Source: PNOJ01 sp016706845 (lineage in GTDB: Bacteria; Krumholzibacteriota; Krumholzibacteriia; LZORAL124-64-63). Taken from it: DNA of 64,000 nucleotides. The translations under genes were made by a program, and so were the position numbers. Under the pieces are notes generated by a model. The model made no database searches, had not been told where the DNA came from, and saw only the letters and a list, made by a program, of their open reading frames with translations. The stretch lies in contig JADJIV010000003.1 of NCBI GenBank assembly GCA_016706845.1, positions 62,001-126,000 of the forward strand. Direction: 5' to 3'. Shown here in pieces: positions 56,651 through 64,000 of the stretch (within the stretch, counting starts at the first letter, position 1; the number at the start of each line of letters is the position of its first letter).

Positions 56651-57469
56651 GTGCAGGACCTCCGCGTCGCCGGCCTGTTCGCCTACCCGCTGAAGGCCGC
56701 GCGCGCGGTGCCGCTGGCCGAGGCCGTGGCGCTGGCCCGCGGCCTGCGCCGCGACCGCCGCTGGCTGCTGGTCGCCCAGTCCGGCGAACCGGTCATGCTC
56801 AAGTCCCACCCCCGACTCGCCACCGTGGCGATCGGCCTCGATGGTGACGCGCTCGTCGTCGCCGGCGCCGTCGGCCCGCCCCTGCGCGTCGCACCGCCGC
56901 CCGCGAGCGCAGCTGCGCTGCCGGTCACCGTCAAGCGCCGCACGCTCGCGGCCAGGGTCGCCGACCCCGCGGCCAACCGCTACTTCAGCGAGCTGCTGGG
57001 CGAAGCGGTCTGGCTCGCGCATCTGGCGCCCGGCGAAGCGTCGGCGGGCGAACCGGCCACCGCCGACCCCGCGGTCAGCGACGGCCTGGCGGGATCGGCG
57101 CCCTACCTGATCTGCTGCGAGGCGTCGCTCAGGGACCTCAACGAGCGACTCGCCGCGCGCGGCGAAGCGCCGGTCGGCATGGACCGCTTCCGGGCCAACC
57201 TGGTGATCCGCGGGGGCGAGCCCTATGCGGAAGACGGTTGGCGGCGGCTGCGCGCCGGCGCGGCCGAGTTCGAGATCCTGCGCCCGTGCCCGCGCTGCCC
57301 CAACACGACGGTCGATCCCCTGACCGGGGAGATCGGACCGGAACCCCTGCGCACGCTCGAGGAGTACCGCACGCGCGACGGCGGCGTGATGTTCGGCGTG
57401 TTCGCGCGCGTGGTGCGCGAGGGTGCGATCCGCCCCGGCGACGACGCGTTCGCGGAGGCGCGGACGTGA
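56651..57469 (+). CDS. MOSC domain protein, copy 1
   Basis: 272 residues from GTG 56651. N-terminal MOSC_N barrel (LFAYPLKAARAVPLAEAVALARGLRRDRRWLLV) and C-terminal MOSC domain (GMDRFRANLVIRG, ILRPCPRCPNTTVDPLTGE) with the conserved cysteine. MOSC proteins such as YcbX and mARC handle molybdenum cofactor and reduce N-hydroxylated compounds, usually with a ferredoxin partner. The next gene is a close paralogue and overlaps by four bases. Confidence 0.9.
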   Translation: MQDLRVAGLFAYPLKAARAVPLAEAVALARGLRRDRRWLLVAQSGEPVMLKSHPRLATVAIGLDGDALVVAGAVGPPLRVAPPPASAAALPVTVKRRTLAARVADPAANRYFSELLGEAVWLAHLAPGEASAGEPATADPAVSDGLAGSAPYLICCEASLRDLNERLAARGEAPVGMDRFRANLVIRGGEPYAEDGWRRLRAGAAEFEILRPCPRCPNTTVDPLTGEIGPEPLRTLEEYRTRDGGVMFGVFARVVREGAIRPGDDAFAEART

Positions 57470-58269
57470 GCGGCCTGACGCTGTCGGGCCTCTGCGTCTA
57501 CCCCCTGAAATCCGCCCGCGGCTGCGCCCTGACCGCAGCAGAGGTGCGGATGCGGGGCCTGCGCGGCGACCGCCGCTGGCAGCTCGTGGACGCCGACGGC
57601 CGCTTCGTGAGCCAGCGCTCGCACCCCCGGCTGGCGCGTCTCGCCGCGCATCTCGACGGCGAGGTCCTGCGGTTGAGCGCGGACGGGTGCGGGGAAATCC
57701 GGGTGCCGCCGCCGGACCCCGACGGACCCCGGACGACGGTGGAGATCTGGCAGGACCAGGTCGACGCCCTGACGGCCGGCGCGGACGCCGGCGCCTGGCT
57801 TTCGCGCTTCCTCGGCGAACCCGTGGGCCTGGTCTTCATGGATGCCGCCGCACGCCGTCCCGCGCGGCTCGCGCCCGAGGTCGCGGTCAGTTTCGCCGAC
57901 GGCTACCCCTACCTGCTGACCTGCGAGTCCTCGCTGGCCGACCTCAACGCGAGGATCGTGGCGAGCGGCGGCGAGGCGGTCGGGATGGACCGCTTCCGCC
58001 CCAACCTCGTGGTCCGGGGCGGCGACGCCTTCGACGAGGACCGGTGGCGCCGGGTGCGCATCGGCGCCGTCACGTTCGAGGTGATCAAGCCCTGCGCCCG
58101 CTGCGTCGTCACCACGACCGACCAGGCCACGGGCGAGCGCGGCCGCGAGCCCCTGCGCACGCTCGCCGCCTACCGGCGCCGCGGCGAGGGCGTCGACTTC
58201 GGTCTGAATCTCGTCGCCCGCGGCGAGGGGGTCCTGCGGCTGGGGGATGCGGTCGCGATCCTGTCCTGA
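57466..58269 (+). CDS. MOSC domain protein, copy 2
   Basis: 267 residues from GTG 57466 (GTGA overlap). Same layout as the gene before: LCVYPLKSARGCALTAAEVRMRGLRGDRRWQLV, GMDRFRPNLVVRGG, VIKPCARCVVTTTDQATGERG with the cofactor cysteine, and ARGEGVLRLGDAV. Clearly homologous to copy 1 but diverged, so an old tandem duplication; possibly a heterodimer. No molybdopterin genes are adjacent. Confidence 0.92.
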   Translation: MSGLTLSGLCVYPLKSARGCALTAAEVRMRGLRGDRRWQLVDADGRFVSQRSHPRLARLAAHLDGEVLRLSADGCGEIRVPPPDPDGPRTTVEIWQDQVDALTAGADAGAWLSRFLGEPVGLVFMDAAARRPARLAPEVAVSFADGYPYLLTCESSLADLNARIVASGGEAVGMDRFRPNLVVRGGDAFDEDRWRRVRIGAVTFEVIKPCARCVVTTTDQATGERGREPLRTLAAYRRRGEGVDFGLNLVARGEGVLRLGDAVAILS

Positions 58270-58289
58270 ATCCCTCAAGGAGGCTCGTC

Positions 58290-58811
58290 ATGCGCTCATT
58301 CCTGATCCTGATCGGATGCCTCGCCGTCGCCACGGCCCTGCAAGCCGAGACGCCGCCGACCGGCTCGTTCGCCTTCACGGTCGAGGCGACGGTGACCGCA
58401 ACGCCGGCCGCGGCCTTCGACGCCGCCACCGGCGACATCTCCGGCTGGTGGGACCACACCATGTCGGACCACCCCGTGCGTCTGGTCGTCGAACCGAAGC
58501 CGGGCGGCGCCTTCCTCGAGGTCTTCGACGAGAGCGGCGACGGCGTCCGTCACGCCGCGGTGACCTACGCGCGCCGTGGCGAGATGCTGCGCTACGAGGG
58601 ACCGATGGGCCTGGCCGGTCACGCGATCCACATGGTCACGACCTGGACCTTCGCCGACGCCGGCGAGGGGCGCACGCTGGTGCGGGTCGCGGTCCACGCC
58701 GCCGGCGAGATCCTGGAGGGTTGGCCGGCGGTGGTCGAACAGACCTGGCAGCACTTCCTGCTGAAGCGGTATGTGCCCTATGTGGAAGGCGGTTGCCGGC
58801 CGCTGAAGTGA
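58290..58811 (+). CDS. Exported SRPBCC (START-like) protein
   Basis: 173 residues from ATG 58290 (AAGGAGG upstream). The signal peptide is MRSFLILIGCLAVATALQAE. The mature domain has the AHSA1/polyketide-cyclase fold: FTVEATVTATPAAAFDAATGDISGWWDHTM, LVVEPKPGGAFLEVFDE, LRYEGPMGLAG, HMVTTWTFAD. Such domains bind lipid-like ligands; an exported one is uncommon. Transcribed 20 bases behind the second MOSC gene. Confidence 0.88.
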   Translation: MRSFLILIGCLAVATALQAETPPTGSFAFTVEATVTATPAAAFDAATGDISGWWDHTMSDHPVRLVVEPKPGGAFLEVFDESGDGVRHAAVTYARRGEMLRYEGPMGLAGHAIHMVTTWTFADAGEGRTLVRVAVHAAGEILEGWPAVVEQTWQHFLLKRYVPYVEGGCRPLK

Positions 58812-58965
58812 TGTCGGCGTCCGGCGAGGGATTGCCGGCCGCGCCCGGATCTCATATCATCAGTTGTGGTCCCGCCATCGAGCCCGGCGAGGATGGCCCC
58901 GATGACGGCGGCAACGATCTCGCGGGGGCCGAGATGCGCGATCGCCTCGACCCTATCGTCCTGTC

Positions 58966-59372
58966 ATGTTGGTCCTGGCGGCCACCACGGCCGTCGCCCA
59001 GCTGACCGTCACCACCAACGACTGGGTGTACACCACCTTCGACGTCGTGACGATCACCGTCCACAACGCCGGCCCGAGCCAGGCCCTCTTCGCCTCCTCC
59101 CCGCCCTGCGTCATCCACCGGCTCGACACGCCGGAGTGCGTGGACGGCTGCTTCGGGCTGCCGATGCTCTGGGACATGGGCGTCGGGAGACGATCACGGT
59201 CGAGTACGACCCCTACAGGACGCCGTCCCCCGACCCGCTCGGCTGGTACCGGGTGGAACTCACCGGGGTCTCGAGCGATCCCGGCAGCATCCTGCAGTGC
59301 GACTACCGCCTGGTGGCGGTCGTGCCCAACGGCGAGGACTCCTGGGGCGGCGTGAAGGCCCTGTACCGCTAG
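58966..59372 (+). CDS. Small exported protein with C-terminal SWGGVKALYR tail, frameshifted
   Basis: The N-terminal half is in the frame from ATG 58966: MLVLAATTAVAQ looks like the end of a signal peptide, then LTVTTNDWVYTTFDVVTITVHNAGPSQALF, an Ig-like strand pattern. The second half is in another frame after a shift near 59180-59190: ETITVEYDPYRTPSPDPLGWYRVELTG...DYRLVAVVPNGEDSWGGVKALYR. The true start may lie a little upstream in another frame (ATG 58934), because the signal peptide looks short. About 135 residues in all. Function unknown; it shares only the tail with the other tailed proteins. A strong terminator follows. Confidence 0.7.
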
Positions 59373-59393
59373 GTCCCCGCACCCGCACGCGAA

Positions 59394-59422
59394 ACGGGAG
59401 CCGCCGTCGGCTCCCGTTCGCT
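59394..59422. terminator. Bidirectional hairpin terminator
   Basis: Stem AACGGGAGCCG/CGGCTCCCGTT (59394-59404/59409-59419) with loop CCGT. Lies between convergent genes ending at 59372 and 59447. Confidence 0.75.
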
Positions 59423-59446
59423 CGCTGCCGGCCGGCGGGCCGCGCC

Positions 59447-60778
59447 TCAGCCCGCCCGCTTGCGCTCGTACTGCCGCAGCAGGTCGGCGAACAGCTCCGG
59501 GATCATCGCCATGCGTTCGGGCGTCTCGACGTAGGCCACGCGCATCTGGGTGCGGCCCGGGTTGGGCTCGCCCGCGGGCACGCTGTAGAAACCGGCCATC
59601 GGGGCGGTCAGCACGGTGAGCGCCCGGCCGCCGACGTCGACCTTCCCCTCGGACGCGCACCACAGGACGAAGTCCAGGGCGTCGAACCCGCCGGCCACCA
59701 CGTCGCGCACGTCCAGCACCGAGTAGATGGCGGCGTCGGGGCTCGAGACGATCACCCCGGGCAGGGCGGCGCGCATGCGCGAGGTGAAGTCGAAGAGCAT
59801 GCCGCGGTAGTAGTCGCGCTGCTTCCCGTACCAGGCGCGCAGCGTCGCGTGGTCCTCGTGGGCCACCGCGCCGAAGACGTACTGCCCGATCACGCTGCTG
59901 CAGAGGCTGACGGTGTGCTCGGCGATGGCCTTGCGGTGGAACTGCTCGTTGTCGGTGACCAGGGCGCCGATGCGCAGGCCGCAGGCGTTCCAGACCTTCG
60001 AGGTGGTCTCGATGCCGATGCGGCGGCCGGTGATGCCGGGCGCGTCGGCCTCGGTCAGGCCCCAGACGCTCGCGCAGCGGCCGCCGGTGTAGAACAGTTC
60101 GCGGTAGGCCTCGTCGCACACGAGCCACAGGTTGTGCTTCACCGCGAGGCGGGCCAGCGCGACCAGCGCCTCGTGGTCGTAGTACTGGCCGGTCGGGTTG
60201 TCGTAGGGGATCACGACGATCGCGCGGGGCCGCTTCGCCTCGATGACCCGCTCGATCTGCGCGGGGTCGGGCAGGGAGAACTTGCCGTCCTCGCCCAGGG
60301 TGCGCTGCACCGAGCAGGTGGCGCGGCCGAGGCGCTGGCAGAGCGTCTTGTAGTTCGTGTAGGCGGCGTCGATCAGCAGCAGCGGGGCCTCGTCGGTGCC
60401 GGCGGGGCCGCAGACGCCCACGATCAGCAGCTCCATCGCCTGGGTGCCGCCCTCGGTGATGTGGCCGTGGAGGCCGGCCGTCTCGAAGCCGCTGCTGGCG
60501 ATCACGTTCAGGAAGGCGTCGACGCACTCCTGCGTGCCGGCGGTCGAGGAGTACTTCACGACGCCGTCGTGGAAGGGGCTCTGCGGCGCGCCGAGGTTCC
60601 GCAGGCGCTCCTGCATGGCCGGGTACATCGGCAGCGAGACGTTGCCGATCGCCACGTTGATCGCCTCGGTCCCGTCGCGGCGCTCGTCGAAGCGGAGCTG
60701 GGCCATGCGGATGACCGAGGGCTGGCGCCCCGCGAACTGGGCGGACATCTCGGGCGGCTGGGCGGTGGTCTGCTTCAT
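59447..60778 (-). CDS. Class I/II PLP-dependent aminotransferase
   Basis: 443 residues from ATG 60778 (AGGAGGGG upstream). AINVAIGNVSLPMYPAM, KYSSTAGTQECVDAFLN, HITEGGTQAMELLI, IPYDNPTGQYYDHEAL (NPTG loop), LWLVCDEAYRELFY (aspartate for the PLP pyridine), TTSKVWNACGLRIGALV (the lysine that binds PLP) and GRTQMRVAYVET. Fold type I aspartate-aminotransferase family. Substrate not determined. Divergent from hypA across about 110 bases. Confidence 0.9.
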   Translation of the reverse strand: MKQTTAQPPEMSAQFAGRQPSVIRMAQLRFDERRDGTEAINVAIGNVSLPMYPAMQERLRNLGAPQSPFHDGVVKYSSTAGTQECVDAFLNVIASSGFETAGLHGHITEGGTQAMELLIVGVCGPAGTDEAPLLLIDAAYTNYKTLCQRLGRATCSVQRTLGEDGKFSLPDPAQIERVIEAKRPRAIVVIPYDNPTGQYYDHEALVALARLAVKHNLWLVCDEAYRELFYTGGRCASVWGLTEADAPGITGRRIGIETTSKVWNACGLRIGALVTDNEQFHRKAIAEHTVSLCSSVIGQYVFGAVAHEDHATLRAWYGKQRDYYRGMLFDFTSRMRAALPGVIVSSPDAAIYSVLDVRDVVAGGFDALDFVLWCASEGKVDVGGRALTVLTAPMAGFYSVPAGEPNPGRTQMRVAYVETPERMAMIPELFADLLRQYERKRAG

Positions 60779-60890
60779 GAACCCCTCCTGGTGGGTGTGC
60801 GGCCCGGCCAATGTGCACCCGGGAAGCGCCCGCCGCAAGGCCGGCTTGTGATCCCAACCCCAAGTGTTATATTGGGATCCGGGAGGCGGC

Positions 60891-61229
60891 ATGCACGAAA
60901 TGACCCTGGTCGCCGGCATCCTCGAGATCGCCGGGGAGCGGGCCCGCGAGGCGGGCGCCGCGCGCATCAACACCGTCACGGTGGAGATCGGGCGCCTGGC
61001 CGGCGTCGAGCTGCCGTCGCTGGTCTTCTGCTTCGAGACGGCCCGCCTCGGGACCCTGGCCGCCGGCGCCGAACTGGCCGTCCGCGAGCTGCCCGGCCGC
61101 GGCCGCTGCCCCGCCTGCGGCGCCGAGACCGAGATCGACTTCTACGCGGCCCTCTGCCCCGCCTGCGGGGGGTGCCTGGAGGTCGTGGGCGGGCGCGAGC
61201 TGCGCGTCGCCTCGATCGACGTCGACTGA
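60891..61229 (+). CDS. hypA: Hydrogenase nickel-incorporation protein HypA
   Basis: 112 residues: MHEMTLVAGILEIAGERARE begins with the nickel-binding Met-His-Glu, and the zinc site is CPACG...CPACGG near the C-terminus. Delivers nickel to [NiFe]-hydrogenase with HypB. ATG 60891 follows GGGAGG. First of hypA-hypB-hypF. Confidence 0.95.
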   Translation: MHEMTLVAGILEIAGERAREAGAARINTVTVEIGRLAGVELPSLVFCFETARLGTLAAGAELAVRELPGRGRCPACGAETEIDFYAALCPACGGCLEVVGGRELRVASIDVD

Positions 61230-61252
61230 ACAACCTGCCCCTGGAGGGCGCC

Positions 61253-62107
61253 ATGTGCGACACCTGCGGCTGCAACCAGCCCCCGGACGCGGTGACCTAC
61301 CGCAAGCCCGGCGGGCACGACCATCCCCACCGGCACGGCGACCTGGAACACGCCCATCCGCACGAGCACCCGCATGACCACGGGCACCCGCATGATCACG
61401 AGCACCCGCACGACCACGACCATCCGCACGACCACGACCACGGCGGCGGCCGCCGCCTGACGGTGGAGCAGGACATCCTGCGGCGCAACGACCTGACGGC
61501 CGAACGCAACCGCGGCTGGTTCGAGGGCCGCGGCGTGCTGGCCCTGAACCTCGTGTCGTCGCCCGGCTCGGGCAAGACCTCGCTGCTGGAGCGCACGATC
61601 CGCGACCTCAGGGCGGAGATGCCGCTGGCCGTGATCGAGGGCGACCAGCAGACCCTCAACGACGCCGAGCGCATCGCGGCCGCCGGCGCCCCGGTCCTGC
61701 AGATCAACACGGGCTTCGGCTGCCACCTCGACGCGGAGATGGTCCGCCGCGCCCTGGCCGACCTCGAGGTGCCGCCGGCGGCGTGCTGCTGATCGAGAAC
61801 GTGGGCAACCTGGTCTGCCCCGCCCTGTTCGACCTGGGCGAGCACGCCAAGGTCGTGATCATCTCGGTGACCGAGGGCGACGACAAGCCGCAGAAGTACC
61901 CCGCGATGTTCGCCGCGGCGCAGCCTGTGCGTGATCAACAAGACCGACCTGCTGCCCCACGTCGACTTCGACGTCGAGGCCTGCAAGGACGCCGCGCGGC
62001 GCGTGAACCCGGCGCTGGCCTTCGTGGAGCTGTCCGCGACCCGCGGCGAAGGGCTCGAGGGCTGGTACGCGTGGCTGCGCGAGCGCCGCGCCAAAGCGGC
62101 CCGGTGA
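61253..62107 (+). CDS. hypB: Hydrogenase nickel-incorporation GTPase HypB (two frameshifts)
   Basis: ATG 61253 follows GGAGG and opens MCDTCGCNQP (high-affinity nickel site CxxCGC). A histidine-rich tract of about 45 residues follows (HPHDH repeats, 61310-61445), a nickel store. Then the GTPase domain: LNLVSSPGSGKTSLLERTI (P-loop), VIEGDQQTLNDAERI, LQINTGFGCHLDAEMV. Frame changes near 61777-61783 and 61921-61927 separate LLIENVGNLVCPALFDLGEHAKVVIISVTEGDDKP and CVINKTDLLPHVDFD (NKxD). Joined, about 284 residues. Stop at 62107 overlaps nothing; hypF starts one base later. Confidence 0.93.
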
Positions 62108-62108
62108 G

Positions 62109-64000
62109 ATGACGCCGCTGCGCCACAGGCTCCGCGTCGACGGCGTCGTGCAGGGCGTGGGGTTCCGCCCCTTCGTCTTCAACCTGGCCGAGAGCCTCGG
62201 GTTGGCCGGGCACGTCGCCAACGACAGCGAGGGCGTGATCCTCGAGATCGAGGGCGACGCCGACGCGCTGGCGACCTTCCGCCGCCGTCTTGCGGCCGAG
62301 GCCCCGCCGCTGGCGCGCATCGAGTCGGTCGCCGTCGAGGCGATCCCCCCCACCGGCGCCGGCGGCTTCGCCATCCTGCCGAGCCGCGACTCCCCGGGCA
62401 CCGCGACCTGCGTGCCGGCCGACAGCGCCCTCTGCGCCGACTGCCGCCGCGAGATCCTGGATCCCCGCGACCGCCGCCACCGCTACGCCTTCACCAACTG
62501 CACCAACTGCGGGCCGCGCTGGACGATCATCGGGCGCATCCCCTACGACCGCCCCTACACCAGCATGGCGCCCTTCGCGATGTGCCCCGACTGCGAGCGC
62601 GAGTACCACGACCCCCGCGACCGCCGCTTCCACGCCCAGCCCAACGCCTGCCCGGCCTGCGGCCCGCGGCTGCGGCTGGAGGGCGACGGCGTCGATCCCG
62701 GCGCCGACCCGCTGCGCGAGGCCGCCCGCCTGCTGGCCGCCGGCCGCATCCTCGCGGTCAAGGGGCTCGGCGGGTTCCACCTGGCCGTGCGCGCCGACGA
62801 CGAGGCGGCCGTGCGGCGGCTGCGCGCGCGCAAGGGCCGCGAGGCGAAGCCGCTGGCGCTGATGGTCGCGGACCTCGACGCGGCGCGGGCCCTGGCTGCC
62901 GTCGGCGACGACGAAGCGGCGCTGCTCGCCTCTCCCCAGGCGCCGATCGTCCTGCTCGAGCGCCGCACGGACACCGCGCTGGCTGCCGCCGTCGCGCCCG
63001 GTCACCGCCGGCTCGGCGTGATGCTCGCCTACACGCCCCTGCACCTGCTGCTGCTGGCGGAAGTCCGCGGCCCTCGGCGTCGGCGCGCTGGTGATGACCT
63101 CGGGCAACGCCGGCGACGAGCCCATCTGCCTCGGCGACGACGAGGCCCGCGAGCGCCTGCGCGGCATCGCCGACGCCTGGCTGCTGCACGACCGGGGCAT
63201 CCTGCGCCGCGCGGACGACTCCGTGGTCCAGGTCGTGGACCGGCCGCACGCTCTCTGCACCGCCGCAGCCGCGGCTATGCGCCGCTGCCGGTGCTGCTCG
63301 GCGGTCGCGGCACGCCGGTCCTCGCGGTCGGCCCCGAGCTGAAGAACACCGTCTGCCTGCTGAAGGAGAACCGTGCCTTCCTGTCGCCCCACGTCGGCGA
63401 CCTGCAGAACGCGGCGGCCTACGGTTATTTTCGGGAATCGATCCGCACGCTGCAGGAACTTCTGGAATGCGAGCCCGCGACGATCGCCCACGACCTGCAT
63501 CCCGGCTACCTCAGCACGCGGTGGGCGCAGGAGCAGGCCCGCGACGCGGGCAAGCGCCTGATTCCCGTCCAGCACCACCACGCGCACCTGGCCGCCGTCC
63601 TGGCCGAACACGGCCACCGCGGGCCGGCCCTCGGCCTGATCCTCGACGGCACCGGCTACGGGACCGACGGCACGATCTGGGGCGGCGAGATCCTCGCCGG
63701 CGACGCCGCCGCGTTCACGCGCGTGGGCCACCTGTCGTGCGTGCCGCTGCCCGGCGGCGACGCCGCCATCCGCCACCCCTGGCGCACCGCGCTGAGCCAC
63801 CTGCGCGCGGCCTACGGCGACGACCTGCCCGACCTGCCCTTCCTCGCGGGCAAGGACACGGCGGTCGTGCTGCGGATGATCGACCGGGGCCTCAACGCGC
63901 CCCCGACCAGCAGCTGCGGCCGCCTGTTCGACGCCGTGGCGGCGCTGACCGGCGGCTGGGACGATGCGCTCTACGAAGCCCAGGCCGCGATCGAACTGAC
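62109..64000 (+). CDS. hypF: Carbamoyltransferase HypF, 5' part with frameshifts (cut by window edge)
   Basis: Makes the thiocyanate/cyanide ligand precursor for [NiFe]-hydrogenase. From ATG 62109: acylphosphatase domain (GVVQGVGFRPFVFNLAESLGL), zinc fingers (CADCRREI, FTNCTNCGPRWTI, MCPDCEREY, CPACGPRL), YrdC-like domain (ILAVKGLGGFHLAV...KGREAKPLALMV, VMTSGNAGDEPI), then the Kae1-like domain (LGGRGTPVLAVGPELKNTVCLL, AHDLHPGYLSTRWA, VQHHHAHLAAVLAEHG, GLILDGTGYGTDGTIWGGE). Frame changes near 63060-63080 and 63255-63275. The gene runs past base 64000. Confidence 0.93.
   Translation, partial: MTPLRHRLRVDGVVQGVGFRPFVFNLAESLGLAGHVANDSEGVILEIEGDADALATFRRRLAAEAPPLARIESVAVEAIPPTGAGGFAILPSRDSPGTATCVPADSALCADCRREILDPRDRRHRYAFTNCTNCGPRWTIIGRIPYDRPYTSMAPFAMCPDCEREYHDPRDRRFHAQPNACPACGPRLRLEGDGVDPGADPLREAARLLAAGRILAVKGLGGFHLAVRADDEAAVRRLRARKGREAKPLALMVADLDAARALAAVGDDEAALLASPQAPIVLLERRTDTALAAAVAPGHRRLGVMLAYTPLHLLLLAEVRGPRRRRAGDDLGQRRRRAHLPRRRRGPRAPARHRRRLAAARPGHPAPRGRLRGPGRGPAARSLHRRSRGYAPLPVLLGGRGTPVLAVGPELKNTVCLLKENRAFLSPHVGDLQNAAAYGYFRESIRTLQELLECEPATIAHDLHPGYLSTRWAQEQARDAGKRLIPVQHHHAHLAAVLAEHGHRGPALGLILDGTGYGTDGTIWGGEILAGDAAAFTRVGHLSCVPLPGGDAAIRHPWRTALSHLRAAYGDDLPDLPFLAGKDTAVVLRMIDRGLNAPPTSSCGRLFDAVAALTGGWDDALYEAQAAIEL

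Noticed and set aside
61310..61445. Regular short repeats, CRISPR-like at first sight
   Set aside because: They are codon repeats for His-Pro-Asp-His inside HypB, with no spacers.

Overview
The window is about 64 kb of high-GC bacterial DNA, densely coding on both strands. Several secreted proteins carry a signal peptide plus a C-terminal module. Two carry a FlgD/T9SS-like Ig module of about 80 residues, with the linker motif NYPNPFNPST in one. Four end in a short tail, W-G-x-V-K-x-L-Y-[K/R]-stop. Such modules are typical of the FCB superphylum. My best guess is Krumholzibacteriota, Eisenbacteria or a close relative, but there is no rRNA or ribosomal gene to confirm it. More than a dozen genes, including essential ones (alaS), are broken by single-base frameshifts, and three runs of 14-22 G interrupt the sequence. 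This looks like a draft metagenome assembly with indel errors, so most broken genes should be read as intact in the organism.

Layout. 1-5994: partial methyltransferase, icd, alaS, wecB, with a cruciform-type repeat at 452-598. 6135-9606: pentaheme cytochrome, heme-bearing outer-membrane barrel and an EamA exporter. 9603-28760: a beta-1,3-glucan (laminarin-type) utilisation locus. It holds a broken GH17-like lipoprotein, a GPH-type sugar transporter, two paralogous secreted proteins, two GH16 laminarinase-like enzymes, a GH94/149/161-type phosphorylase, a GH1 beta-glucosidase, a clan GH-A hydrolase joined to a C-terminal barrel-like region, a surface lipoprotein and a ROK repressor. A 1.2-kb insertion sequence sits inside it (12937-14146). 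Four copies of a 23-bp palindrome (CTTTGTWCG-N5-CGWACAAAG) sit upstream of the five transcription units, almost certainly as the ROK operator. 28957-30815: a DUF642-like secreted protein, a metallo-beta-lactamase-fold enzyme and a second copy of the cruciform repeat. 30857-37530: six tightly overlapping genes on the minus strand that look like a synthase-dependent exopolysaccharide machine (membrane protein, GT2 synthase, beta-helix protein, deacetylase-like protein, helical lipoprotein, YaiO-like outer-membrane barrel).

37557-64000: mostly metabolism. yjbQ and glnA; a three-gene FAD/2Fe-2S amino-acid dehydrogenase; small secreted proteins; an enoyl-CoA hydratase; a LeuC-LeuD fusion; an operon of LOG-like protein, asparagine synthetase, acyl carrier protein and acyl-CoA ligase; dinB; a bacilliredoxin; an AtuA-like pair; a tandem MOSC pair; an aminotransferase; and the hydrogenase maturation genes hypA-hypB-hypF, which run off the right edge. 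I saw no tRNA, rRNA or CRISPR array.
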